A DNA stretch of 64,000 nt, taken from assembly GCA_030407085.1 (NCBI GenBank), contig CM059582.1, forward strand, positions 160,262,001-160,326,000. Direction: 5' to 3'. A program made the translations under genes and the position numbers. The notes below the pieces were generated by a model. The model made no database searches, had not been told where the DNA came from, and saw only the letters and a program-made list of their open reading frames with translations. Position 1 is the first letter of the stretch; each line of letters starts with the position of its first letter. Positions 30,938-44,347 of this stretch are shown piece after piece. Source of the DNA: Trichopria drosophilae. Its lineage: Eukaryota; Arthropoda; Insecta; Hymenoptera; Diapriidae.

Positions 30938-33900
30938 TGGTTGATGGGACCACATCTGTTGAAAGGGTTTCCACAAGCAAAGTTCTCTTTTCAATAGCAA
31001 TGGTCGACCTATCCATATTTTAATTCACTATGCGTTTTTGGTCGGTAGGTCCAAATCATTTCTTTCGGTGTAGTTTAATACTGCTGTATGGGAAAACAGA
31101 TTCGGTCGGAACAATGATGATGAGCCAATGATGATAAGACATAGGTTAGGACAACCGTACCTTGGGTAACATAACTAACTTTGTCTTTTTATATAGGTGT
31201 TTGAGGGTACCTCTAACCATTTCACTCTGTTGAAGTTAGAGTCCTATCTGAGTGAATGCAACAATCAAATAATTCAGTTGCACTAAGTAGCATTTTTCCA
31301 CAACTATTCGATGAGTCTAGCAGTTCCAACTAAAATAGATACTAAACGAAATAACATGATGTTACATCGCTGTCAAAGCCTAATATGTAGTTAAGAAAGA
31401 TAATTTTTACATTTTTATTCTGTATTGTAATTTTTCGGCTATTATCTACTATTATAAAAGTCCGTCGCATTACACCCTCTTTATTCGTGTATTTTTTACA
31501 TTCACATTCTCCGCATTTCTGGTTACACCTAAATCATTCTTGTAACTGTCTAAATGGCTAAATATCGAACTGACAGAATTATTAGTCTTCAGATTGAATT
31601 ATTACCCCTGTGGGATTATTTTTCAATCTACCAAATTTAGGGAGTACAGTCGAACGCCCAATTAATCACATGTTCAGTCTCAGGAACTCTTGTAAAGGTC
31701 CTATATTGTTTTTTATACTTAGGCGTACCCAAAAATACCGGAATGTGATCAAATATTAAATTTTCGTTGGTGCTAAATTTATAGGGAGTATATCCGCCAA
31801 TGTGTCACTTATGTTTTATACTTGCACAAGTAAAATTTCAACAGATGTACTGTCAATAATGGCGATATTGAAGTAACAATACTACCCCTCTTCCTTCATT
31901 GATAAGTTAAATAAGAATTCATTTTTCAATATTTTTATAATGCTTGAAACAAAGAACTCGTTACAAAAAGCAGCTGAACCTAAGGCAATAAATCGTATAG
32001 ATTTGTACTAAAACTGGGGAAAAACGCAATCAACTTATACAACATTAACGATGGGTCTGGTTTCAAAAATGTTTTAATCATTACTTCTAGTTTCTGAACC
32101 CATTATGTTCCAGAGAGCTTCATTCTTAACAAGAAAATTTATTAATATTGACGTGGAAGTGATCAAGTTTATCTTTTTCAAGAATATTTTTTCAGTTGGT
32201 GTATTCAAATTTGCATTTCAATGTTTACAAAAATAAAAATGCCAGCTAATAAATGGAAAACCATCGAAAATGTAAACGTTCTTTTTTATAAATGTTTTCG
32301 GTATCAGAGATATAATGGAAATTATTCCAAGTTTCACCGAAAAGTGAATAAAATTGTCCACGATTATAGGAAGATATTTGTTTTTCGTCTAAAACAACCC
32401 CAATCTCTAAAAAATATCATTAGGCTCACGTACAACATATATGCTGATAAAAACAGAAGGATTCAAGATCGCAAACTTATCTATCAATTTTTTTATTTTT
32501 CTAAGAAGTAATATAGATATGTTTGGAAAAACGTAGTTCAATATGACTATGTTTTCCGAACAAACGTTTTAAAATAAAAACAGATGACAACCCCGATGAA
32601 TATATTGTAAACCAATGTTTGACTAAACAGAGGTGTTTTATAACTTTTATCGACCATATTGCATCCTCCATTTTTAATTTTAAAAATGAAATGTCGTAAG
32701 AGCGAATAACGACGTTCAAATATGAGTACGATTCTATGAAATCCATGACGTGACTGTGCTTTTGTTGCTTATCAGTCAGTACGCTATAGAAATGTTAGGA
32801 TTATTTTAAATGAATAAAAAAATCCTATCATAGTCTTGGACAACTTTACGCACTTTCGATTCAAACCCTACATTTTTTTCATTATATTTGTGATATGAAA
32901 ATAATCATAACAAAAAAGAAATGTCAAGTCTTCGGTGTTTTTTATCTTAGAAGTCGCCTTCGATTATAGGAGTAATTAGAATAGAGTTTTGGCATGTGTA
33001 TCACTGGCTTACAGAGACACAACAAACTGTTTTGTTGGAGCATCCAATCTGAGCCCCAGACTAGAAATCGGTTAGTACAATTGATTAGGAGCTACTACAG
33101 CTAAGTGGAATAATTTGTTTACTTGCTCATTTTATTTGATAGTTGACGCAAACAATTAATCTTCGAATGGCTCTTAGAGCATGGAATGAATGATTGGCAC
33201 CTGAAATTTATTCAATGCTCCAATTAACTCTACATGGGTCTAATTTAAAAGTCCAAAATGGTAGCTGTATTGCAGAGTTTACAACTAATTTTGAAGTTTG
33301 TAAGCATGAATTCTATAAACAGAAGCATGAACAAGTGATCGTAAGGAATCTGCATTGTCATACAATAAAAAAAAACGAATTGATAGAGATAATTTATAAA
33401 TTTATAACAATTAGTTGAGTTTTTAGAACAAAAGATTGAAACATGTAACTAAAACATAATTCTATCACATAACTAAAGAGTTTCAATTACTTAACACTTA
33501 TCAAGCAACAAGTTGTATAAAATTTTAAGTAGTCAGGGTAATTAAAACCGCCAGGGTTATCCCGACCCTTACATTAGATAGTTTGTAAGAAAATATGAAA
33601 AATTATTCATATTGTTTCATAAATAATAATAAATATTGACATTTTTAATTAATGTTTTGTAACAAACTGCGTATCTGCTAGATTTAATGTAATGTAGTTT
33701 TAGTTTAGATATGTATTGTGCGCAAGTTACCCATTAATCAGAAATAAATAAAAAAAAGTATTGAAAAACAGTCAAATAAATAAACATTCAAATAATAAAC
33801 GTTTCGAATTCTCTTTTTTTGTAAAACTGATTTCATTTTTCAGATTGCATTCCTATTTATTCATACACGCGAATTCGTGCAAGATTCACGCTGGTTGGGC

Positions 33901-34428
33901 ATTCATTCCTATTCCTTGGTACGTTTTAGGAAATATTGGAATCCAAGAATAATATTCCAAAAAGATATGCCTTTATTGCTCGTCTATCTTGAAAATTTGA
34001 AGTTAAATTGCATTTAAAGTGCATGACAAAAAAGAAATTAATATTTTTTTATTCATACGTACAAAACATATGAATTAATTTTCGTCAATGTTAATGCATT
34101 TGTATCTGTATTTATTTGAAGGCATTGTAAGTATTCACATAAACTATTCCCAGAGTTTTGATGGAAATGTATTAAATTGCTTAAGAATATAAATGGATGA
34201 TGTGATTAACTCTATCAAAAATGTTTAAACCCCCGACATACTAACTTCAGCTATCTATTTATTATGTACTTATCTATTATATAGTTTCAACTTCATTTCA
34301 GTTGGAAATAAATGAAGGAGCCAGAATTACGCACAATTTTAAAGAATATGAAAACTAGCGTTTGTTTTTTTTTTTGCGATGACGGTTTATAGTCTACAAA
34401 ATTTATTGAGGGGAGTATAAATCATGTA
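30938..34428. other. Host DNA, no gene seen
   Basis: This is AT-rich. The stretch around 33530-33755, ending in AATAAATAAAAAAAAG, could be the 3' tail of an old retroelement, but nothing coding supports it. The open frame at 32221-32511 shows no family resemblance. Confidence 0.5.
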
Positions 34429-34437
34429 GAATTAATG

Positions 34438-34682
34438 GGTGCGGGTCGTAAAACCGACAGGTCGAAAAACCGCGGACAATCAAAAAACCGACAATCGAAA
34501 ATCCGACAGTAAAAAAACTGACAGTAAAAGAACCGACAAACGAAAAGCCGACAGTTCCAAAAATGACTGTCGTCACGATGTGTCTATTTTTGTATGTGTC
34601 GGATTTTCGACTGTCGGTTTTTTTTTGATTGTCGGCTTTATGACTGTCGGTTTTTTGATTTGTCGGATTTTCGACCCGCACC
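34438..34682. mobile_element. Fold-back element built from an AAAACCGACAGT repeat
   Basis: The ends are perfect inverted GGTGCGGGTCG. Both arms are tandem arrays of a ~13-bp unit close to AAAACCGACAGT (left arm) and its complement (right arm), so the whole 245 bp is a hairpin. GAATTAATG lies just left (34429-34437) and again at 34684-34692, one base beyond the right end, giving a 9-bp target duplication. This length suggests a Mutator-like mechanism. No protein is encoded. Confidence 0.8.
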
Positions 34683-34692
34683 TGAATTAATG

Positions 34693-36946
34693 AAATGAAC
34701 TACCTATTCTTGGAGATATATTTGGTTTATATTATCGTCTAATATTATTTTTGAAAACAAGTCCCGTTCAGCATTTTATATTTATATGATGAAACCTCTT
34801 CACATCCACTCAGGTTTATATTTCTTGATTTTGATTAATTTTCTAAGAAAACTTTTTATCAGTTTGAAGGGTGTTTGTCAGAGAAACAGAATTTGATTCA
34901 TTTCTTGAAATATAGTGATATTTTCATATTTTTCGACTAATTAACTTGGTATTAGTGGTCGATGATCGATTAGCCAGAAAAATAGCGAGATTTCATATTT
35001 TCTTGTATGGCGATCCCGGCCACCAAAGAAATTGAATCGAATTTTTGTCTCGCTTTCCCTTCTCCGCCATCGTCGTCTATGTCAATCACGTGTCCGTGTC
35101 GGGTCTGCCTCTTTCCCATGGTAACGGCGTTGCACATCGCCGTGCGAGCGACACGTTGTTCAAAGAGGTCCAATTTTAGAGGCGCCAATCGCATTACCCT
35201 ACAGTCTCCTGCATCGATACACGAACGAAAACTCAGATGTGGTAGTCATTCCTTTAAAAGTAACACCTTTCCAAATTGTCAACGCGAAATCGACTTTTCA
35301 CACTCATTGTTCGCAAGTGAAAGCTCGTCCATCGAACAATCGAGCGTTTTCTATTTCCATATTTTTCATAGTCATCTGACTTTTAAATAATTACCCGTTG
35401 TATATAGTGTACTATGGTGTTATTTAGTTATTTTACAGAGAAATCGATTTTAATATCAGTAATTCATTTTTTAACGTTTTATTCGGAATTTCTGACAAAC
35501 TTATTTTTCATTGTGAAACTCGAGGTTTTATCGGTGACGTGGAAATGGTCGACAGAAAAAGACACAATTTTCTCGATCTCGGATGATTATCGTTCACCGT
35601 TAAAATCAAGATGAATAAGGTAATGAAGAGGGAAAAGTAGTTACGAGTCATGAGAAGAATGAAGGCTCGTCACATCTCCGATGGTTTTCCAACCACTGGC
35701 GAAACGAGCACTGGAGAAATTTCCGCCGCCATTACGCGACTCGCTGACGAACGAATGTCTCGGCGATTCGAACAGATTTTTTCCAAGGCTCGTTTGCCTT
35801 TTCTCGTTACTCTCGTGAAAGAAGAGAATTAATGGAAAGAAAAGCAATTTCATCGAGAGTCTCATTTTCGAGAATTGCAGAGAGACTTTTTTCGGTATGC
35901 ATTTAACGAATAATTTTAGATTTTGCATAGATGTGATGTTCGTTCGTTGAATTCAAATTACTTGAAATTGTCAATTTGTTTTTAGCAAGTTTGAAAACAT
36001 TTTAAAATAATTTTTAGTTACGTCTAATATTGTTTTAAGTCTCTTGCAACATTTCTGGTTTTAACATAATTCAAACTCAAAATTGCTTTGCAAAAAATAC
36101 CTGAACTTGCAAGAGAATATGAAAATGCTGCTATACTGATTAATTTGCTCTCGTAAAAACCGCGAAAGACATTTTCTAAAAGCAAATAATCCTAGACTCG
36201 GGAAAAATACGCAATGTGAAAAATGCACAAATGTACACAGCGATATGCGCGTGCAGAAAGCAAAACGTATGTCGTGCGTGTAAAGTAAATATTAATAAAA
36301 GGTAATATCCCCAGTTTGCGTAAGCTACACTGAAAAAGAGAAAAAAATTATTTCCGAAAGCCACCTGACAAATTCATCAGGATTGTTTGTAAAATCTCAC
36401 CGTTGAAAAATCACGGGAATCTCGACGTAATTATTATGCATTTGAAAATAATAATGTATACCCGAGAGGACGGCGCTAACCGGAAAATAAAATAACTTTG
36501 AGACAAATTAAGTAGCCGCATGGCTAACGTGGCGCTTCGTATCATCGCGCAGTTTGTAAACGACATATCGTAATTCTTTTTAAAACGATGAAGCCGCATC
36601 CGCACAAATGCAGTTAATCGTAGTAAAAAATATTTATGCACATGATGAAATTAATAGCAGCTCCTCTTTTAGTCCACAATGAAAATAATATTCGTTACTT
36701 CAATGTTTCCATAAACTGATGAAATACAATTGTATAACTCTTCTTTCTGCAACATACGGTATTAAACTAAAAAAAAATACTCATTTTTTTACAGCGCGCA
36801 AACCAAGTGTAAAATTTCATCGTATCCTTGTAAGTTTTTTGTGATGGTGTGCAATTTAAATGCCTCGTTTCTGAAGGGATACTTTGCATGACAGTGTATA
36901 CGACGATTTCTTTTGAGTGCTCTAGATCATATTTAGCTGCAAGAGA
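34693..36946. other. Host DNA with GC-richer islets, no gene seen
   Basis: Islets at about 35000-35250, 35640-35830 and 36160-36640 have higher GC and CpG than the surrounding DNA. Open frames there are short and unrecognised. Confidence 0.45.
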
Positions 36947-37081
36947 CTAACTTGTTCCGACGAGCCCTCCCATTGGCTGGGCCCGTTTGTAGGTCTTGGG
37001 TCTCACGATACGACCTTTGCCTTGCAGGACCCCAGTTGACTTGACCCGCTGGCCTCGAAGGTCCGACAGTATCGCCGGTGC
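36947..37081 (-). CDS. Candidate last exon of a host gene (44 codons)
   Basis: On the minus strand an acceptor-like TTATTTTCGACAG (ending 37082) is followed by 44 open codons and TAG at 36949-36947. The peptide is basic and Gly-rich (SDLRGQRVKSTGVLQGKG, then RPKTYKRAQPMGGLVGTS). The block is ~60% GC inside DNA of about 30% GC, as expected for a conserved exon. I do not recognise the protein. If real, the rest of the gene lies at higher coordinates and most of this window would be its introns. Confidence 0.5.
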   Translation of the reverse strand, partial: APAILSDLRGQRVKSTGVLQGKGRIVRPKTYKRAQPMGGLVGTS

Positions 37082-37085
37082 CTGT

Positions 37086-38957
37086 CGAAAATAAGGTGGT
37101 GCTTCGAAGTAGTAAATATCAATAAAAACAATAATTTAAATGTGAATTTTTATTGTACATAATTGCCAATAATAAATATGTGCAATTAATATTTTTCTAT
37201 TCAAAATTAAATGGCCGAAATCGAATAGTGTAAGAATTATCATCTAGTTCAGTTTATGTTATAATAAAGTAAATTTAGTGAACAAGTGAAAGTGCAGTTT
37301 TCCAACGCCTAATAGTACATTCAGTGCAGCGTATTCAACTGCAATGTGATTTAAAGCATTTAATGGATATTAAGGATGAGAATATATATTATTTCTATTG
37401 TTCAAATTGTTATACTGTAAAATGTTGAGAAGTATTGAAGGATATAATAAAAATATATTCATTTAAGCTTAACAGCAAGTTAATGAGTTTAGTAAAAATA
37501 AATGATTACATAAATAGAGAATAATAAGAAATAGCAACTAATCTTCTAATTCAGTTTTAAGTCAGACTTTATATTTTCTTAATTGTTGAATTTTTAAAGT
37601 GTCAAATTTTAAAACTTGTATCTCGCCAAATTCAATCTAGGCGAATAGTTTTGAAAAGCATGAATCATTGCGAATTTCGTTGTAAAATGTAACATTACAA
37701 ACTTTAAGAAAGAAGCATTTTCCACATATTGAATTTTACTATTTACAGAAAATACCGATGTAAACCATTTTTTATAACTATTTGTCAAAGCTGAAATTCT
37801 TCAGAAGAAAGTTTGTTAATTTCTTTTGAATAAGAAATTATGATATACCAGTTAGTCGATATTAGTTATATTATTGAACTTTAATTATCACATTTAAATA
37901 AGTACAATTTGTTATAACATGACTTTAATAGCGATATTCCTCTCAATTGATTTTACGTTTTATCCGGTCAAAATTTGTCCGACGGAAAGCATAATATATT
38001 GTGTTTAAAAATAAAATTGTTGCATTATATAATATCAGACAATGAAGTGAACAATGTAGACCGCAAATGAAAATTTAAATCACTTTTAGCCGTTCAATTA
38101 ATGAGCTTTCATCGTGCAATGTCGTTAAAAATATCCAGCTAATTTTTCGGAAATCAGATATACCAACAACTCGATACGCGTTATATTTAAAAAATGTCAA
38201 ACGTGCCATGCGAATATTAAATATCAAATGTATCAACAAGTGGGCGAATTAATACTTTATTAAATTTTTATAATCGAACTCACTTTCGGTTTTGTGCTCT
38301 GCTCATAAATATATGTGAATTGCTTTAAAAATTCATATGTATTTAAATGCAGAGCTCGAGATTTTATGACTGATTTAATAATTATGGACGTTTAAAATAA
38401 CTCATGTGCATAATTACTTATACAGCATAATTAACAATCACGCTAATGAATATCGTTTGGCTTAATCGACTTTATTAAGCGTCACTACTAAATCATTGAT
38501 ACAGATCATTAAAATTTGAAATTAAAAAAAATTAACGTACAATATAATTATAATTTTCATTACATCGAACTGTTAAATATATGCGTCAGATCATGATAAT
38601 AGAGTAATTATAACATATTATATATAAGAAAGTAAGTAAATATACGAAATGAATTATTGGTTCCACGGTTAGGTAGAAAATAAGTAAAGTTATATTAAAA
38701 ACTAAGCTCGCATAAAATCATACCTATTCGAAAAAGGTAAAATATTATTTAATTGGACTTGTTTGTCACGTTTAAGACAAACGGGGTAGTTTGCTGTTTT
38801 AATCATATTAGTGTATCGTAAATTAGGTAAAGCTGATTAGTTATTCACCTAAACATAATTAAAAATACGTGTAAATTGCGAAATGTAATTAGTACTCAAT
38901 TATACGTAGAGATTGGACTAACCTACCATGAATTCTTAGATAAAACAATGTTTACTA
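37086..38957. other. Very AT-rich host DNA, no gene seen
   Basis: It would be intron if the exon at 36947-37081 is real. No supported feature. Confidence 0.5.
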
Positions 38958-39075
38958 CCCTGGTAGAAATCTGACCAGTTTTTTGTTACACTACCCCGTT
39001 TCCCTACATCTTCAAATGTGAAAATTGTAAACTGGATAGAAACTAGCCAAAAACTGGATTCATTTTCTACTAGGC
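38958..39075. mobile_element. Short hairpin MITE (copy 2)
   Basis: The left end CCCTGGTAGAAATCTGACC and the right end, reversed CCTAGTAGAAAATGAATCC, form inverted arms continuing into AGTTTTTTG/CAAAAACT. It belongs with the hairpin at 22016-22110. Confidence 0.6.
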
Positions 39076-40949
39076 TAAATGAAAATGAAAATTAGATGGA
39101 GTATGATAAAATTTAGTTGAGGATATATATCGACATTCAGATTACTCAAATTTGCAAAAATTATTTTGTCTAAAGATAGAAAAATCTAAAAAACACGCAA
39201 TTTTGACAGATTTGAAGAGAAAACAAACCTAATCATGTAAAATTTTCGCATGCTGAATTTCGGGATTCTTTTGACGTGTGATAATTAAGAAATTAATACG
39301 TTTCATAATTATGGTTTCAACCAGCATAAGATCCGTAACGAGTAATAATTAAAAAAAAGGCTTGGTGTATTATCTGTATCCCACAATAAATAGGAATAAT
39401 TATACAATAAGCTAACGAACAAAAGAAAACTTATTACCTGGGATTCTTTTTAGTGACATTGAATGGGTACACAAGTGGTGGTGGCTTTAGTGCGATTATT
39501 GCATTATTATAATATGCATAAAATCTTGCGAAACCGATTACTCGATTGCCGGGGAAAATCCTGTACACGTCGAAAGTGGAGCAAACGTTATTAATTGCAG
39601 CGCGATCGTATCCTTCCACCGTAATTCGTTCGTGGTATTTTTATTTTAAAATACCCACATTTCTATTCGACGAGTGTATGAATGTCCGTACACCGAACGA
39701 GTACGTCGAAAACAATGCAACATCGCGATCCGTTTCTTTTTTTTCCTCGCTTCGCCCATCGAAAGTACGATTCACTTTCGCTCTCAATCGAAATTGAATG
39801 GAAGCTAAACGTTTACCGAAGCATTGACGGATCGATATTTTTTACCGGACCTTTCCCACTTGCTATTGACGCGATATTTCCTATAAATGGTCCTTAATGG
39901 CGAACCACGGTTTTTATGTAAAAACCGCGCCGGATGTTATTTGACAAAAGTATTACACGATATGTAAATTCGCCGAGGGGATCCGGAAGAGCGGAAACCG
40001 AATTTCAGTTTGCATTAGCGATCTTGTTATTACAATGCTAACGGCTCTGTAATTACAAAAATATGTCCATTTTTAAATTTGAATAAATCTATTTACACAC
40101 ATCCACTTTAATATTGGAAGAGAATATTATTTATTCGTGGTACGTTATACGCGACATGATATTTAACGTGAGGTATCGTGATGCCCACCCATTCATATCA
40201 ATTCCACTATTGCAATTACTTGAATCCAACCAGATGTGTTGCAAAAATATGCTGCTTAATTAGCAATACCGCAAGACCGGCTTTCGGTCATTTCTTTTTC
40301 ATTAAATCTTCATTCCATTTGGACAAGTAAATAGTACAATCCCTACCTGTATTTTTGGTGAATGACAAATTTTATTGAAGTGCCTTCCAAATTTTCGGGA
40401 ACCCTCAAAATTTTTAAATTTGTTAAATAACATTGTATCTCTCCATTCTTTGATGATATAGCAAAAATCCACAGAACATATTTAACGAACAAAAAGAAGA
40501 TTACAGTTGGTCATTCAGATAGAGTGTAAAAAGAGATAAAATAACCCACGAATGGGGTAGATAACAAAATGTATAATTATTGTAAAATCAAGAATATTAA
40601 CGCTTCAATATCAGAGTATCAAACAAAACAATATTATCGATTATTTGTTATAAAAATTGTCAATTTAACTGCTTTTTATATTAGTTTCTCTCGCAATTCT
40701 CTACGTTACTTAAAGTTGGAATTCACTCTTCATGGAGTGCAAATTGAGTGACTCTGATGAAAGACTGTATTCCCACTCTTAATGATTGAAAATTTACTAT
40801 TTCATTAAAGTAACTTTTCATTCCATACGTTATTTTGATATAATATCGAATTATCTGCAGAATATAATTGGATAAATACATTTGGAATCTGTGAATTAAA
40901 AAATCGCTATCTATACCATCTATAAGTCAATCGGATTTACTCTCTAAAT
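39076..40949. other. Host DNA with one GC-richer islet
   Basis: An islet at about 39440-40030 has higher GC. There is no convincing gene. Confidence 0.45.
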
Positions 40950-41150
40950 GTCTGGGAGTGAGCATTCACTCTTTAAGCAGTGAAACCAGGCAACTATCGT
41001 GAAAGAGTGAATATTCAACACTTTAAGAGTGGAAATTCACTCTTTTCTCTAGTGTTGTCGACTTCACGACTCGGAGGGAAAGAGTGAATTTTTACTCTTG
41101 TTAGATTGAAATTTCACTCTTAAAGAGTTGAATAGTCTCTCTTTCAGGAG
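40950..41150. repeat. CACTCTT/AAGAGTG inverted-repeat cluster
   Basis: At least eight copies of CACTCTT or its complement AAGAGTG occur within 200 bp in alternating orientation, many as ACTCTTTAAGAGT-like palindromes. Further diverged copies lie at 40720-40790. It is probably a decayed MITE cluster. Confidence 0.6.
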
Positions 41151-44100
41151 CGTTGCTCGGTTTTCATTAACGAACGTGTTAATTCTCGCTTCAAAAAATT
41201 TAAAGAGTATGGCAATGTATGCTAAAAATTGGGAAATTTATTCTTGAAATAAATAATTTAAATACACTAGAATTACAAAAGAAATTCGACCACAAAAATA
41301 CTAAAAAACTTCTATTTATTTTGAAGATATAAGATCTTTATACATTTTATGTATTTTTCGTGAAGTCTCCGATGAAAAATTATTCTCGTTCAGAAAATTT
41401 GGAATATAATAACATTCGAAAAGGTTTCTGCAAATATATGCGCCATTATTAATGGATATTTAGTAGTTTTACCAAATTTAATTGCTAATCAACAGCCCAC
41501 GTTGAAGACAAGGTTCTTAAGATTTCTTTTCACATCTTTGCGTTTTTTTACGGTAGAGAAACTAATTTTGATGCAGACGAAACGGTGTAGTTGTAGCGAT
41601 CAGAAGAGTTAAGATAACTATTTGTTGAGCCTCAGGATTGTATTTTACAAAATTGGAAAGAATACTGACTTTTGATCCTCACAACTATATTATTTTCTCT
41701 CAATGTATATATTCAAACAGTTGAATTTTGAAAATTTTTGCTGACTTACCATTGATTAAATAAGCGATTAATATCAACGGTCTATTGTACATATTTACTT
41801 AAAAATCTCAAAGTTCATAACGATTTTCTGTTCTACGCTGTCACGATTTTTTTTTGAAGTTTCCAAATATATACTTTACAATGAGTAATAATTAATTGAA
41901 GAGGTCTTCAACATTTATGTTTCGTAATCTTCATGAATTACTTCTATTAAATGTAACGGACAATAAAAATTGTGTTCAAAGTAGAATCATGTTTTAAAAA
42001 TTACCTGCAATTCAAAAAGGCCAAATTTACTAGTTTCAGTTTCCGGTGTAAGCAGTTTATAAGTTAATTGTTGAGTATTGAAAATCTTTTTATATTATTT
42101 TGATTATTCACATTTCACTGTTTGATTTACATAATTTCATATTACTTACATATTAATAATATACTTATTCCAATAAAACACTTATCGATTCGCATAAACT
42201 TCTTTTTCAATTTATTTATATAATGAATGATGCTTAAATAATTTCAATTGAGAACAATTTTGTATTATAGCTTTTAATACATTGCATTATGTGCAAATGA
42301 AAAGTACCATTACATTACAACTATTAGAACGTAAATAAACAGTCCTCTTTTTCAACGAGTTCTGACTAGCTAATAGAATATAATGTTTTGAAAGACGAAA
42401 CTCACAAACCAAAAATCATAGCAATATTGTTCAAGAAAAGTTTTCAATGTCTTGATTTTTATAATTTAATTATAGTTTAAAGTAACCATGACCAAACATA
42501 TATTGAAAATGTTAATCAGCATATGCTGAAAATCTTTGCTGATAATTAGAAATTTCGGAATTTTCAACGTGCGTCACTTTCACCAAATGTCTTTAGTAAG
42601 CAGAATTATTTAGTAAACAAACTCACCTTTCAGTGATTACCAAAAATGATACTATGGCAACTACTCGGATTGCCAATAAAGAAAATTTCAATTTTGGTGC
42701 AAATATTCGTTAATGAATTTGTAGAAAGTGAAAGTTTGATAAAAATCTTCCAAATTTTTAAATTTGTATGAATTTGAGGTTAGGTTTCAAAAGCCTCGTT
42801 TATATTTAATTCCACTGTTAAACATTTACTTCTTCATTAAATAAACTTAATGAAATATGGATTTTAAAATTTTGTGACCCTGTCCATATTAATGCTCAAG
42901 TGCACACATACACTTTATGGAAATTTGTTAGTAAATCATAACCTACAACTTTATTGTGAAGAGACGAAACCTCTGCAAATCATAAATATTTTCAAGTAAC
43001 AAAATATTTTTCTATTCTTTATGATTTTTTTTTGAGATGCGAAGTTTGAAAATGTGCAACGCCGGCTCTCATCTGTCTGGCGCGTTGGTTGAAATCTCCG
43101 GATTTTTTCGCAGCCAGTGCGCTATCGCAACCTCCATGATTCCCCGGCACTATTTTCCATAGACCACACTCGAAGGAAATTATTCGCGAAACTGCGCGCG
43201 ACCCAACGGCGCAATATGGGACTTTAATTAAGTGCGGCATTAAATATTAATTAAAAGTACGATTATTATTTCGCGCACGAACGGAAACAATGGTAACTTC
43301 GCCCATAGGAATTTTCCGAAAGGATTTGTTTTCGAAAATTCCCCAGTAACGAATCCGCGATTGCGTACAAAACAACGAAAGTTGCGACCTACGCGAAATC
43401 GTAATTAAACTTTCCTAATTTAATATATAATAATATAATGCGTGCCCTCGGTGGAAGTCTGAAATTGGAAGTGCTTGTTTGCTATTTTGTATTTCTTAAT
43501 AGCTCGGCTGCAATGTAATTTGAACGCTGGTGTGCTTTTTAAATTTAATCATGCGTTAGCAAATTTGTGCCATTATTTATTGTATTTAAATTATTCAGTT
43601 GCAATTAAAGGACATGAAAAGATGTCGGCCGTTTTTGACTGACGGTAGGTACTACAGACAAATGAATGTGTATTACGTCATTTAATAAACAGTAATGAAA
43701 TTAGAGCAGTTATAAATGTACAAAAATTAAAATAAAAAACCAACTGCGAACAATGATCTGTTAATAACCTACGTTTAAAATTGCACTCTAACATTATGCT
43801 AAAATATGTAACGTACTTGGTCTAATAGAGAGAAGTTGAAACCTTCGGAGGGAATTTCGAATGGAGAGAATTATAATTATCGCGTTCAAAGGAGTCCACA
43901 TTGACTACATTGACTTAACTTTAGATTGAAAATGCTGGCAAAAAATGCCTGCAAATATTATCAGGCCGAAATCAATTAATTTGGAATTAATTTGCGTTAT
44001 AAAATATGCTGTAATGAATCACAAGTTAGTGCTCATTTGTGTGGAATTCAAATACTATGTAATAAATCAAGTATCCTGATTTCTTGATTATTATCTCAAT

Positions 44101-44347
44101 GTCCGAAAAAAATGGACTGGATGAATATGCAGAGCGTTTTACATTTTATTCTATATTGTATATGCTTACTAGTAAAAACAAATTGACTATACATATAGTA
44201 AAGAACATTACTGCAAAAGTTGACTAAACTATAAAATAGTGAGTTCTTCATCCTGGAATCTTTGTTTAACAATCTTCTTATACGGGAACTAATGCAAGGA
44301 GTTCATAAGAAATCTAAGCATTCTATAAATTCAACTAAATGTACTGA
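41151..44347. other. Host DNA with one GC-richer islet
   Basis: AT-rich, with an islet at about 43050-43420. No gene or RNA seen. Confidence 0.45.
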
